DNA of 64,000 bases, from assembly GCA_963691705.1 (NCBI GenBank), contig OY829537.1, positions 36,769,514-36,833,513 on the forward strand, given 5' to 3'. The notes under the pieces were generated by a model. That model saw only the letters and a list, made by a program, of their open reading frames with translations. It was not told where the DNA came from and searched no databases. Origin of the DNA: Viola odorata. Its lineage: Eukaryota; Streptophyta; Magnoliopsida; Malpighiales; Violaceae. Position numbers and translations under genes: made by a program. Below are positions 50,878 through 62,490 of this stretch, piece by piece; position 1 is the stretch's first letter; every line of letters starts with the position of its first letter.

Positions 50878-53363
50878 TGTTGCTACCCGATTTTTGACTT
50901 TCTATCACAACCTTTACATTTTTGCTACTTTTTAGGTTGTCTAGATCAAATTTCTGTCGATTCTTGGTCCTAGGCTAGTTTGTTTAAATTTTCTGGTCAT
51001 TTCGTGCCTTTTTAATTTGTCGTACTTTTAACTGTCTTTTAGCGAACTTCTATCGGTCTCGAGTAAGTTTTCTCGGACCGTGGGTCGAACGCGTAATTTA
51101 TTTAATTGATAATTACGTACTGTTTTTCTCTTTCACGCCACCTCGTTCAGTTTCGTTCAATTTTTGTCGTAAGGATATTTATTTTGCGTCCGAACTTTTA
51201 ACATTTTCGAAAGAGAAAATAAATGCGTTACATCAAGTTTTCTAGTTTTTCACTGTATACTAGTTTTCTTGTCTTATTTTTCTACACGTCGTGGGTTCCT
51301 AGGCTCGGATTTATTTTCGCTTTCGTACGATTTCGCTCGTACGAAAATATCTCGTTCGTGTGGGAATTAATGCATTAATGCACAATTAATGCATGTTTGC
51401 CTACAATTGCCTCACTTTTCTTCCCAGTAGCCTTGCCGACTGGAATGATCATTTCCCTTGATATTATTTTCGGAAACTTACTCATCACTCAGCCACATGA
51501 TCAAAGGCTTGGCTCTCCTTCGGCCAGCTGCCTCGTCGCCACTGTAGCACCGCCTTCCCCATCGCGGATGCTTGCCTATAAATAGCAAGCATTTTCAACG
51601 AAGAAAGGGGGGACGAATCCGGCTCTAGTCCTCCCCCTCCCTTTGATTTCAGCTCGCTTCCTCGCCGTCGCAGTTGCTGCCTTTCCGGCGCTGCGCTGCT
51701 GCTATTGTTCTCCGTCGCCGCTGCTGCCTTGCCTGCGCTGCGCCGCTGCTGCTGCTCTCCACCGCCGCTGCTGCCTCGATGCTGGTCGGCTGGAGGTTGT
51801 AAACGAGTGTCGTTGCTGCTGGTCTGCTGCGCTGCCGCTGTTTGCCGTACTGCTCCTGTCACCGGAGCTGCTGCTGTTTGCCGTTGCTGCTGCACTGTTC
51901 TGGTCCGTTTGGATGAAGAAGACGATTGAACAGGAGGGGAGGGTTAAGACGTGGTCTGTGCTGCTTTGATTTAATTGTTTGGTTATGGGCTTGGTTTATG
52001 CCAAGCCCAAATGAAGAAGAAGGAGGAAAGAAAGGTAACGCGTGGGCTTGTTTTAATTAAAGTCTTGGGCTTGGATTTATTCCAAGCCCATTTGTTGTTG
52101 TTGTTCAAAAAATTAGAAAGCTGGCCTAGCCCGACCCATTTAATTTGCGTAAAATGTTCGTGTGCGTACAAATTATTTTTCATAAACTCTAGTGTTAATT
52201 TTTCGTATGACTTCTCGTATGCGATAAATTATTTACCTTATACTATGTTTAAATTTTCGTATGTTCTTTCGTATGAAATAATTTGTTTACTTGTTCGCCG
52301 TGTTTATTTAATTAATTGCTTGCTAGAAATTAAATAAATATTTGCATGTGTTTTATTATTTATTGTTTTTCGAACTATCACTAATACTTTTCACTTTGTA
52401 GGTAAAAAAGATTCAAGTCTTTATTCGCAAGGTTATTTTAATCGACTTGTTGTAATAATTAGCTACATTAATTATTCCGACCTCCAATTTGTAATAATTA
52501 GATAAGTAGTTATTATTTTGAATTATAGTTTGTAATAATTAGCTAAGTAGTTAAAAATCGTGTATGTTTGTATACCTAAAGTATTTATGTCAATTGTCGT
52601 CGATCGGGGTTCGTCCAAAAGGTAAGATTACCTTAAACGTTTCCTTGTTTGTTTACACGAAGGTCCAAAGCCTTAACCTTATCGTATACATAACCACTTA
52701 GGAAGCGTTAAAACCACCAAATTGTATGCATGACATATAGAATTGCTAATAAGTAAAATCAACCCACATGCTTACATATTTATGTCACTCGCGTTTAATT
52801 GCCATGAAATTAAATGCTTTTCTTGTTAAGTGATATGCATAATGGCTCCAAAGGCCATACCAACCATACGTGCATTCATAAAAATGTACAATGATAGTTT
52901 TGCCATGATAGATCACTTAGTAACTAGATAATCATGCATGGCCCAATGATAAAGGGGGAGTGTCCGCTCTAGCATCGAGACAAAATCGTAATCCCATCCC
53001 TCGAACCCCCAAACGGAAATAACATGACCCAATGCTAAGATGTAACGTCACCTTGGAGGGCCCAATTACATGTTCAAAACATTTTTCAAAACACCTCGCA
53101 TACCGGTAACCTTTTTTAAGGATGTGACTTGGGTGCCTAACACCTTCCCAAGTCCATAAATACGACCTCGAACCATCGTTCTTTGGTTTAGACCATTGTG
53201 CCTTAGTTTATTTATTTTATGCCATAACATTAGGTTCCCTAAACCTTAGAAAATTAGGGTGGCGACTTCATTTTGCATGATGTTAAGACAAGTCCAACGC
53301 TTGTCTCGCATTGTGGCCCGTCCCGATCCTAAACTCGTTTTCAACGAAAAAGGGGGTGCGACA
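50878..53363 (+). mobile_element. E9: solo LTR of the E2 family
   Basis: TGTTGCTACCCG (50,878) to GGGTGCGACA (53,363), 2,486 bases, flanked by ACCGT (50,873-50,877) and ACCGC (53,364-53,368), a 5-base duplication with one C-to-T change; the repeat junction near 53,595 shows the original was ACCGC. A TATA box lies at 51,577 and a CTG/GCC-rich segment follows it (51,650-51,900). Frames there (alanine, cysteine or glutamine runs) are not genes. Confidence 0.9.
51577..51584 (+). promoter_or_regulatory. TATA box of the E9 LTR
   Basis: TATAAATA in TTGCCTATAAATAGCAAGC, about 700 bases into the LTR and framed by the inverted repeat TTGCTAT/ATAGCAA (with one mismatch). Confidence 0.65.
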
Positions 53364-53764
53364 ACCGCCTATATGGTCGGTCGCATTTTAATTCTCGTAA
53401 ATATTCAACTGCTTTAATTTTTCGCAAACTGCTGGAAATCCTTCCGCAAATTATCAACTGTTTAATTTTCCGCACTTTAATTTTCCGTACTTTACTTTTC
53501 CGCACTTTAATTTTCCGCACTTTAATTTTCCGCACTTTACTTTTCCGCACTTTAATTTTTCGCAATTTACTTTCGGCAATTTAAATTCAATATACCGCCT
53601 ACATGGCCGGTCGCATTTTAATTCTCGTAAATATCAACTACTTTAATTTTTCGCAAAACTGCTGGAAATTCTTCCGCAATATCAACTGCTTTAATTTTCT
53701 GCAATATCAACTGCTTTAATTTTCTGCAATATCAATTGCTTTAATTTTCTGCAGTATCGATCAT

Positions 53765-54140
53765 TTAAATCATTTTCCGCATACAATCAACCCAGGATTT
53801 AAATTCCCGCATGCTTAAAATCAATCATTTTTCGCATGCAATCAACATAGCATTTAAATTCTCGCATGCGTAAAATCAATCATTTTTCGCAGGCAATCCA
53901 CCCAGCACTTAAATTTTCGTATGCTTAAAATCCATCACTTTTTGCATGCAATCAACACAGCATTTAAATTCTCGCATGCGTAAAATCAATCATTTTTTGC
54001 AGGCAATCCACCCAGCATTTAAATTTTTGTATGCTTAAAATCCATCATTTTTCGCATGCAATCAACTTAGCATTTAATTCTCGTATGCGTAAAATCCATC
54101 ATTTTACGTATGCAATCAACTGTCATTTAAATTTTCGCAC
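53765..54140 (+). repeat. LTR-internal tandem repeat of about 55-60 bp
   Basis: About six units 'CATTTAAATT-TCGCATGCGT', 'AAAATCAATCATTTTTCGCA', 'TGCAATCAAC' with minor changes, in R/U5 of the E8 LTR. Confidence 0.75.
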
Positions 54141-55036
54141 TCATAAAATTGCCTATTTATTTCTCAAGCTATCGCTAACACTCTCGTTTTGTAGGTTTTA
54201 ATTTCAAGCTTCGCTCGAAAGTACGCCTTTCGTTCCTTTTTATTTATTCAACGCTTGTCGCAAATATCAATCGTACGCATGATATATAGAATTGCTAGAA
54301 TTAAAATCAACCCACATGAACAACGTGTTTAAAGAGTTGCTTAAAATGCCATGTTCATATGATTTTAAATTCTCGCTTGTATTGATTGCATGTACATGGG
54401 GACTTTCGATCCCACATCAGTTTTCCACTTCAAAAATCTATCATTTAAATTTGTACTCTGTTAGCAATCCATGTTAGGATCACATAGTAATTAATTTAAT
54501 CATGCATGGCCCGATGATGAAAAAAGAGGGCGCTCATTCAGTCTTACGGAAAATTCAGTCCCATTACGTTACGGTCAGGAATAATCAATCGATCTTGATA
54601 AACGGTAATCCCGTCCGAAAGATCTTTTTATTATTCCTGAACGGTCACGATCATAGAAAAGGCTAAAGTCATGATTCCTCTGAGGGCCCCCTTTTTCAAA
54701 ACGCATTTTATCAAACACCTTTTTAAACACCTCTCTCATCAACCGGTAACCATTTTTGGATGTGACTCGGTTGCCTAACACCTTCCCGAGACCATAATAC
54801 GACCCCGAACCTTTGTCTGGGGTCCAGACCCCCTTTTTGTGCCTTTAGTTTTTTTTACTTATTATATTTCCTATGCCATGACGATTAGGGTTCCCTAAGC
54901 CTAGCAACCAAATTAGGGTGGCGACTTCATTGCATGATGCTAGGTGTCCTTTTACACCGAGCATCTAAAGGTCTCAAATTTTGTTGCACACTCGTGAATT
55001 ACCTTTTCCGTAATTTTCGTGGGGCGCGACACCTGT

Positions 55037-56625
55037 TAGTTAGGGTCATAACCAATATCATATACCATCTTTCATCACCAATTACTATCACCGATTCACA
55101 ACCATAACACAATACATACAGTCATAACATAATTCATACGAACAACCAACATACAATATTATCATGCAGTTTATACTTTGCAATATTCAGTCACAGTTTG
55201 TATATATATATACAACAAAAGTCACTTCGCCTTCCTAAGCCATTCCACAGCAGGATCCTTTGGCTTCGCACCTAACACCAATTAAATACCATATCGGTTA
55301 TTTACACAATAATCAAATAAATTTCAGACTTGTACAATTAATTAAAAGACCAACATAATTTCTCATATCCCTTTTTCTTTTCTTTGTTGTATTCTACTCT
55401 TCATACCCCTTTCCCTGTTTCTTTCCAATGTCAGCTTCTCTCTTTTCTTACAACCAATTAATTAAAACCCATTTAATTATCATAATTTCTTAAAATTTTC
55501 CTTATAACCAATCATAACCATAAATTATCACATTTTTCTATACTCTTTCTTAGCACTCACGTAGGTAAGTGAATGTATGGTCAAGTGGCATGTCGCCCAA
55601 AAAATTATGTATGCAATGCGAAACAAAGAATAAAATTCAATAATTAATATAACAAAAGGAAACTTGCATAACATATAAAGTAGTTACAACAAACATCCAA
55701 TACACCAATAATTTTTCAATATATTTTACATTTAAACCTAGAAATAACTTTCCCAAAACTGATCCTATTGTAGGGACTGATCTGCAATCGCTAAAACTTT
55801 TAGGACTAAACTTCACCATCTCCATAACTCTAGGGACTAAACTATAAATAAATTTCTGCAAAAATTTCCAAAATCATTTCCTAAATCACCGACCTACAAC
55901 ACCACCTAAATTTACCACTTAATTCCTAATTTCAGTTTATGCCTACAAAAGATCCATTGCTCTCAACCAATTGTGACCCAACTAAATTCCTACATATGCA
56001 TATTTAAAATCATCCAAACATCGACCACGTACTCATTTTCAGTCACAACTAAATTCAAGCTTAAGTAATTGGAGATGTCAACTATAATTTAATGAAACTA
56101 ACCTTGATTTTCTAAAACTTCTATTAATCCTTTCCTTTTTTTTCATTTAAATCAACCAAATCTATAAATAAAACTACAAAGAAGTCGAATAGGAATAGAA
56201 GAGAAGAAAACAATACCAATTTTTGATTCCAAAGTCTTTCCTAGTGCAAATCTCAATTCTGCTGCTAGGTTCTTGTTCTCTTGCTCTCTTCCGATCACCC
56301 TCTCACTTTCTATTTCTTTTCTTTTCTTTCATATATTCTCTATTCTCGTGCTCTACCCTTCCATTCTTATCTAACTTTTATTTATTTATTTATTTTTACG
56401 GGAAGCAACTAGTTTACACACCAACCTAACGAAAGCAAGCTTTTAGTTTTCTGACTCTAATTTTCTACATACAATTAAATATGAAATATCAATCCATAAC
56501 TTAGCTAATAAGAACTAGATTTGGTACCAACGGTTAACGGTTGAAGTCTTGAAGATAAATTTCTAACTCTCTTCTAATCTAACTAACCAAAATAAACCTA
56601 AGTCACAATTTCTAGGGGTCTCACA
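55037..56625 (-). mobile_element. E7 3' LTR, right fragment
   Basis: Resumes after the second CCTGT (55,032-55,036) and ends GGGGTCTCACA (56,625), so the minus-strand LTR starts TGTGAGACCCC, mirroring TGTCACACCCC at the far end. A purine tract, AAGGTGGGGAGAA (minus), lies at 56,638-56,626. AT-rich; no gene inside. The frames at 55,637-55,861 and 56,223-56,429 resemble nothing known. Confidence 0.8.
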
Positions 56626-57722
56626 TTCTCCCCACCTTAAGAAATTCGTTCCCCGAATTTAAGTTATACTTACCATGGTCTTGGAATAGGTAGGGGCATT
56701 TCTCTCGTATCTCATTTTCAGATTCCCAAGTAGTTTCTTCATTAGAATGATTCTGCCATACAACTTTTATAGTGGCAATTTCTTTAGAACGAAGCTTCTT
56801 GACTTGTCGATCTACAATCTGTATAGGCTGAATTTCATAAGATAAATCTTCCTTGAACTCACCTAGTTGAGGTTCCAATACATGGGATGGATCATGAAGA
56901 TATTTTCGAAGCATAGATACATGAAATACAGGATGCACATTAGATAAGCTTAGTGGGAGTGCTAATTTGTATGCCACAACTCCAATCCTTTCAAGAATTT
57001 CAAATGGCCCAATAAATTGTGGATTTAACTTCCCCTTCTTACCAAACCGAAGAACACCCTTTGTAGGAGAAACTTTAAAAAATACATGATCTCCAACTGA
57101 AAATTCTAGATTTCTTCTCCTGTTATCAGTATAACCTTTTTGTCTGCTCTGTACAACTTGTAGTTTATCATGAATCAACTTGACTTTTTCAGTAGTTAAC
57201 TCAACAATTTTCGAACCCAATAATTTCCTTACACCAACTTCATCCCAGCAAACAGGTATGCGACATCTACGACCATATAGCGCCTCATATGGAGCCATTT
57301 GAATGCTAGAATGATAACTATTATCATAAGCAAATTCAATCAGAGAAAGATACTTATTCCAGCATCCTCCAAAGTTAATACCACAAGCCCGTAACATATC
57401 TTCAAGTGTCTGAATAGTTCTCTCCGATTGGCCATCAGTTTGAGGGTGGAAGGCAGTGCTAAGATCAAGATTAGTACCCATAGACTTTTGAAATTCCTTC
57501 CAAAAATGAGAAGTAATTTATGGACCACAATTAGAAACAATAGAAATTGGCACACCATGGAGTCGAACTATCTCATTAACATATAGTTGAGTAAGTTTTG
57601 CAAAACTGTATGTTGTCTTTATAGGTAGAAAATGTGCAGATTTTGTAAGTCGATCAACTATAACCCTTATAGAATCATACCCTTCAAATATGTGTGGCAA
57701 CCCAATAACAAAATCCATGGTA
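56621..57722 (-). pseudogene. E7 integrase and chromodomain
   Basis: 57,718-57,518 has 'MDFVIGLPHIFEGYDSIRVI' and 'VDRLTKSAHFLPIKTTYSFA' (first Asp region), then 'GVPISIVSNCGP' followed by TAA, where the second catalytic Asp should precede the Cys: Asn is found. 57,481-56,621 has 'LSTAFHPQTDGQSERTIQTL' (Glu present), 'FKVSPTKGVLRFGKKGKLNP' and the chromodomain 'IKVVWQNHSNEETTWESENE'. The ORF stop TGA (56,623-56,621) uses the first bases of the LTR. Chromodomains of the Tekay lineage are thought to direct insertion to heterochromatin. Confidence 0.9.
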
Positions 57723-57736
57723 ATTCGCTCCCACTT

Positions 57737-58015
57737 TCACTCAGGAATTAACAGTGGTTGAAGCAACCCAGCAGGCTTTTGATGTTCATCTTTCACCTGT
57801 TGACAAATAAGACATTTAGAAACAAAGTCAGCTATGTCTTTCTTCATGTTATTCCACCAATAATGGCTCTTCAAGTCTTTGTACATCTTTGTAGAGCCAA
57901 GATGCATTGTATACGTCGTCTTATGTGCTTGTTCCATAACTTCCCTTTGCAAATCATCCACCTTTGGAACACAAATTATGGAACCATAATTCAGAATTCC
58001 ATCACTAGAAATCAC
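57737..58015 (-). pseudogene. E7 integrase zinc-binding domain
   Basis: 'LQREVMEQAHKTTYTMHLGS', 'TKMYKDLKSHYWWNNMKKDI' and 'CLICQQVKDEHQKPAGLLQP' give the H-H-C-C zinc domain. A TGA follows 'LLIPE', where the family has Trp, so this frame would have continued into the core domain. Confidence 0.85.
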
Positions 58016-58078
58016 AAAATCTGTAGAATTTCCAAGATTAATCTCTTCTCGGATGTGGCATAATTGCGGGTCTTTCTC

Positions 58079-58963
58079 TTATGCAACATTAATTTTATCG
58101 ATTAGCACAGGCTGGACACAAAAAAGAGCTAGTAATACACCCGAATCATAAATTGAAAGTTGAACTCCGTCATCTAAAACCTTATGTAACTCTTTAATCA
58201 CAAGTCTTCTTACCTCGACTATGTGGGCCAAACTCCCAAATGACTTCCGGCTTAAAGCATCAGCAACCACATTTGCTTTTCCCGGATGATACTGTATACT
58301 ATAGTTATAGTCTTTGAGCAACTCCATCCACCTTCTTTGCCTAAGGTTGAGATCTCGTTGCTGAAAAATATGTTTGAGGCTTTTGTGGTTTGTAAATATT
58401 TCAAAAGTGTCACCATATAAGTAGTGCCTCCAGATTTTAAGAGCGAATACAACAGCTTCCATCTCCAAATCGTGCGTAGGATAATTCTGTTCATGCTTCT
58501 TTATTTGGTGAGAGGCAGAAGCAATAACTTTCCCCCGCTGCATAAGAACACATCCCAATGCAATTCTTGAAGCATCACAATACACAACAAATCCCTTAGG
58601 TCCAGATGGTAATATTAATACCGGTGCAGTCGTCAACCGATGCTTGAGGTCCAGAAAGCTCACGTCACAAGCTTCTGACCATTAATATTTCACATTTTTC
58701 TGCGTCAGCCACGTCAGTGGAGAAGCAATTCGAGAAAAACCTTCAACAAATCGCCGATAATACCCAGCCAACCCCAAGAAACTACGAATCTCTGACACTG
58801 AAGTAGGTCTAGGATATTGTTTAACTGCCTTTATCTTTTGAGGGTCAACTGGCACACCATCTTTAGAGACAACATGACCGAGAAAAGATACAGAATCCAA
58901 CCAAAATTTAGAAAATTTTGCATATAGTTTATGCTCTCTCAGGATTTGGAGAACCAATCTCAA
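58079..58963 (-). pseudogene. E7 RT thumb/connection and RNase H
   Basis: 58,963-58,682: '[20 protein letters not shown]' and '[20 protein letters not shown]'. 58,663-58,079: RNase H with '[20 protein letters not shown]', '[20 protein letters not shown]', '[13 protein letters not shown]' (Asn where the catalytic Asp is expected in the T-D-H-K motif) and '[16 protein letters not shown]'. One stop separates the two pieces. Confidence 0.85.
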
Positions 58964-59987
58964 ATGTTGCTCATGCTCTTCCTTACTTTTAGAATATATA
59001 AGAATCTCAGATCAATCTTAGAAAAATATTGCACACCTTGTAATTGATCAAATAAATCATCAATGCGTGGGAGAGGATACCTGTTGCGTATGGTTACCCG
59101 GTTTAGCTGCTAGTAATCAATACAAAGTCACAATGTGCCATCCTTCTTCTTCACAAATAATACAGGAGCACCCCAAGGAGAAACACTTGGCCTTATAAAG
59201 TCTTTATCCATCATGTCTTGCAATTGTTTCTTCAATTCTTCAACTTCAAAAAATGCCATTCTGTACGGTCTCATATAAATAGGTTCAGTTCCTAGTAATA
59301 AATCAATACAGAACTCTATCTCCCTATTTAGTGGAACTCCAGGAAGATCATCAGGAAATACATCAAGGAATTCCATAACAACAGGAACTTGATTTAAAGT
59401 AGGAATTGATTCCTGGCTAACTTTAACTTGTGCTAAGAAAATTTCACATTCGCCCTTGAATAATTGTTTAACATGAATAGCTGAAACTACAATGGGTTGA
59501 GAAATCAAATGATTTCCTTGAAAAAAAAATTCAGGTTCACCCGGAATTCTAAGTGTCAACACTTTATCTCGACAATTCAATGTAACATAATGGGATACTA
59601 ACCAGTCCATTCATAGAATTACATCAAAATCAAACATGTCTAGCAGGATCAAGTCTCCTAGTAACTCTCTACCATGAATAAGAACCGCACAAGACTTAAA
59701 CACATTCCCCATATCTATAATTTTCCCAAGAGGTGTAGTGACCAGCCAATGGACAGTCTAATAAGGTTGGGTGTTTATCAAACAACATGGAAAAATAGGG
59801 AGATACAAAATAATGCGTGGATCCAGTGTCAAATAAAACTCGTTCATCGATCAAGCAAACAAGGAGTATACCTGTCATAACTGTATTTGATGATTGTGCA
59901 TCTTCCTTAGTAAGTGCAAAAACTCTAGTCTTACCTCTTTCTACTTGTCCTTGAATTCCACCACCAAATCCTCTTCTTGATGATTGT
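58964..59987 (-). pseudogene. E7 protease and 5' half of RT, palm deleted
   Basis: 59,987-59,696 holds the end of Gag and protease ('VLFDTGSTHYFVSPYFSM'). 59,610-59,128: 'MDWLVSHYVTLNCRDKVLTL', 'FLDVFPDDLPGVPLNREIEF' and 'DFIRPSVSPWGAPVLFVKKK'. TGA follows 'DGTL' and TAG follows 'LCIDY'. RT then reads to 'SKIDLR' (about 59,009) and jumps directly to '[14 protein letters not shown]' in another frame, so the palm with the catalytic Asp pair is deleted. Gag upstream is lost at 59,988. Confidence 0.88.
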
Positions 59988-59988
59988 G

Positions 59989-60222
59989 GATCCGAGTTCC
60001 CTTTCAAAGAATCAGATGTGTATTAAGCGTTGCAGCTTCAGATCTAGCTTGAGTTACCAAGTAAATGTAACGGGTTTTTACAACAAAGGTGAATAGAGCC
60101 GAAATAGAAAGGATGAAGAAAGTAGCGGAAATAAGAAGTTGAAGTTGAACACGGAAAGGAAATAACAACAATGGAATTTGTAATGGACAATTAATTCAAA
60201 GCAATCGATTAATTCAACACTG
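59989..60222 (-). mobile_element. E10 3' LTR fragment
   Basis: Starts GATCCGAGTTCCCTTTCAAA, lacking the first LTR bases (TGACGC), and matches 63,902-64,000 and E6 30,832-31,060. It stops at GATTAATTCAACACTGG, where gag sequence begins, so pol and the rest of the LTR are deleted. It abuts E7 protease directly: neither the 5' LTR of E7 nor the remainder of the E6 LTR is present. Confidence 0.8.
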
Positions 60223-61905
60223 GTTGAATCTCTTCCTCCTCAATTCCCGACATCGTTTCCTCATCCTAACAATATTCCCCTCTTGGTAACTCTTCATCTT
60301 CACTGTCGGTCTCATACACTCCTTGCCGAATGACTATCATGCGTCGATTTGGTCACTCGAAAGAAATATGCCCTCTTCCCCGATACTTGAAGCATCCAAT
60401 ACTTGCTGAGTGTTTTCTAGTTGGTGGATTGGAGGTTACAGGGGTACAGGTTACCGGTACTGAGTTGGGCTTGGTACAAGGAGGTCGTATTTGTTTTGGT
60501 GTGTGGTGGGGTCTTTTGGTAGTCTTTTAGGTAAGGTTTCCAGGGTTTTTTAATGGAAGTAGAGTAGGTGTTGGGTGGGTTTGTGTTTCAGTTGGGGAAA
60601 TTCTTCCCGCTTGGTTACCTCATGAGCCTCCACTTTTAGATCATACTGGAGCATAGGCTATAAATTTTCAAAATCCCGCAACTCCAATTAATATTTAATC
60701 TTATCATTCACACCATTCAGAAAATGAGCCATAGTTACCTCTTCGTCTTCATGGGTATCGGTTTGGCTGAGAAGGGATTCAAGCTTGTTGTAGTAGTCTC
60801 TGATAGACTTTGTTCCTTACTTAAGGCCTTGTAACCAGTTATGCAATTCCCGTTTGTAGTAGGATGGCACAAATCTCTCTCTCATGATCTGTTTCATTTC
60901 CTCCCATGTCTGAATGGTTCTATTCCCCTGCCTCTCTCGACAGATTTTCTCCCACCAACTGAAGGCGTATTCATCAAACTCCATAGCCGCAAGCTTTACT
61001 TTCTTACCCCCCCCCCCCCGAATACTGATGGAAATTGAAAATTCGCTAAATTTTGCCCTCTCACTTGATGTGCTCAAACGGGTCAATAGTGCCCTCAAAG
61101 GTAGGAATCTGTACTTTAATACTGCTCCAATTGTCATCATACCGAGGTTCTGGTAACCTTCCTCTTCTTCCCCGATTCATCCGCTCTCTCTCCTCATGAT
61201 CAACAAATTCATCATTTTCTTATTCATATACATCTTCATAAAACTCTTGGTCACAGTAAGGAGTAGTGAGACTCTATAGATGAGGAATTAAGGCTAGATT
61301 ATTACCGGTAGAAGTACCCTCACCTTAGTGCTTCGTCCGGTTACCGATATCGGGCGGCATACTGGGTATACTGTTGACTTCAGGATTAATGGTATATTAA
61401 GGTCCTCTTCCCTGCGTTTGTCGGGTAGTGTGATTGCGATAACACTGCGCGTTGTAGCCTTAGGCCCGGAGATCTCTAATTACGGAGGCTTGCGCTTTAG
61501 CATAGTGGAGGCCGTGTTGGGGACATTGTCGGGAACCCATGGTAAGTGATACGATCCTTGGTTGCTCGAGGTTCGTAGCACGTGAATCCCAATCTAGTTC
61601 AACCCTGGATTTGCAATAATGCGGAATGATAACTCTCTTGAGCGTTTGACCCGGCTCATAACCTATACTAGCCAACCTAAATCAAGTAAGAAAGGATCTT
61701 GATTCAAAACCCTAACCCTGTATTCAACCTGTGAATACCAACCTAGGTGGAATGACTCAATGAAGTGAACTTTCGGTTTTACTTGCTGATCTATTCGAGA
61801 GTCCGATCTCAAATAAGAACAAGGTTCAAGACTGAACAATTGAGAGAAAATTCTCTGATTTTTAATTATCAAAATTCGTAACCTTACAATGAATAAGGAG
61901 GCTCC

Positions 61906-61913
61906 TTTATATA
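61906..61913 (-). promoter_or_regulatory. TATA box of E11
   Basis: TATATAAAGGAGCCTCC on the minus strand; E5 has TTTATAAGGAGCCG at its own TATA box. It lies about 160 bases downstream of the palindromic repeat array in transcription direction. Confidence 0.7.
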
Positions 61914-62075
61914 GGAAAACCTAATCCTTACAAAAGTAATCCTTCCTCTAATTGAACTCCTAATTAATTAATTAAAATAAATCCAAACTAATTTAACTAA
62001 TTAATAAATTGCAGAAATCGCCAACCAAAGGAATAAAATCCAAGATTTCCTTTTTGGCGCAAAAACAATCTGCGT

Positions 62076-62490
62076 CGGCGTCATCACATCGAGGGCATGA
62101 CGTGATCATGTCGAGCAGCCTTCAGATTCATTTGTCGCGTCTATTTTTAGAGTCATCACGTCGAGAGCATGACGTGATCACGTCGAAGGCTCGAGTCAGA
62201 AAAGGCACCCTACTATTTTGGGCGTCATCACGTCGAGGGCAAGGCGTGATGACGTCGTAGCTGATCGCTGGAAACTGGGCGCTTCTATTTTGGGCGTCAT
62301 CACGTCGAGGGCAGGATGTGATGACGTCGTAGCTGATCGCTGGAAATTGGACGCCTCTATTTTGGGCATCATCACATCGAGGGCAGGACGTGATGACGTC
62401 GTCACCTGGGCTCGATCAACGCCTGCTTTTATTTTCGGCGTCATCACATCAAGACAGGGCGTGATGACGTCGGCGCCAGCCTTGGCCAAG
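62076..62490 (-). repeat. 72-bp tandem repeats with TGACGTC palindromes in E11 U3
   Basis: Six units; the last four start at 62,221, 62,293, 62,365 and 62,437, exactly 72 apart. Each has CGTCATCAC-TCGAGGGCA-GACGTGATGACGTC, arms of up to 12 bases forming an inverted repeat around about 8 bases. ATGACGTC holds the TGACG core of bZIP (TGA/CRE type) sites. 72 is a multiple of three and the minus frame stays open across units ('ALDVMTPKIEAPSFQRSATT'). Confidence 0.85.

Larger units (their letters stand above)
50722..53760 (+). repeat. LTR-internal tandem units split by E9
   Basis: Three units of about 150-230 bases (50,722-50,877, 53,364-53,595, and 53,596 onward) begin CCGCCTA(C/T)ATGG(T/C)CGGTCG and share TTTTAATTCTCGTAAATATT, TTTTTCGCAAA, CTGCTGGAAAT and TTCCGCAA. 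E9 inserted exactly at a unit boundary. The second unit is expanded by repeats of 'CTTTAATTTTCCGCA'. Confidence 0.8.
38040..55031 (+). mobile_element. E8: 17-kb Ogre-like element, pol deleted
   Basis: Complete insertion: TGTTGATACCCG (38,040) to GGGGCGCGACA (55,031), flanked by CCTGT (38,035-38,039; 55,032-55,036). Inside: partial 5' LTR, scrambled 5' region, gag-protease, intron, pol remnant lacking RT, RNase H and integrase catalytic parts, 3.5 kb of non-coding 3' region, stem-loop, polypurine tract and 3' LTR. Shared parts of the two LTRs differ at roughly fifteen of 770 positions by eye, so it is younger than its neighbours. Confidence 0.92.
48886..55031 (+). mobile_element. E8 3' LTR (contains solo LTR E9)
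   Basis: TGTTGATACCCG to GGGGCGCGACA. Without E9 (2,486 bases plus 5-base duplication) it is about 3.66 kb, in the long LTR range of Ogre elements. A TATA box lies at 49,814-49,821. Downstream of it are AT-rich and repeat-rich R/U5 sequences. The end (GGCGACTTCATTGCATGATG, about 54,920, to the terminus) matches the inverted piece at 40,120-40,992. Confidence 0.88.

Noticed and set aside
51485..51969. Alanine/cysteine/glutamine-rich ORFs on both strands
   Set aside because: CTG/GCC-rich part of the E9 LTR downstream of its TATA box; frames exist on both strands at once.
54575..54781. 68-codon ORF found twice (also 40,371-40,577)
   Set aside because: The two copies are the two versions of the same E8 LTR segment, one inverted; duplication reflects LTR identity, not selection for a protein.
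61007..61019. Run of 13 C as a functional element
   Set aside because: Absent from the matching site in E6; likely slippage or a sequencing artefact.
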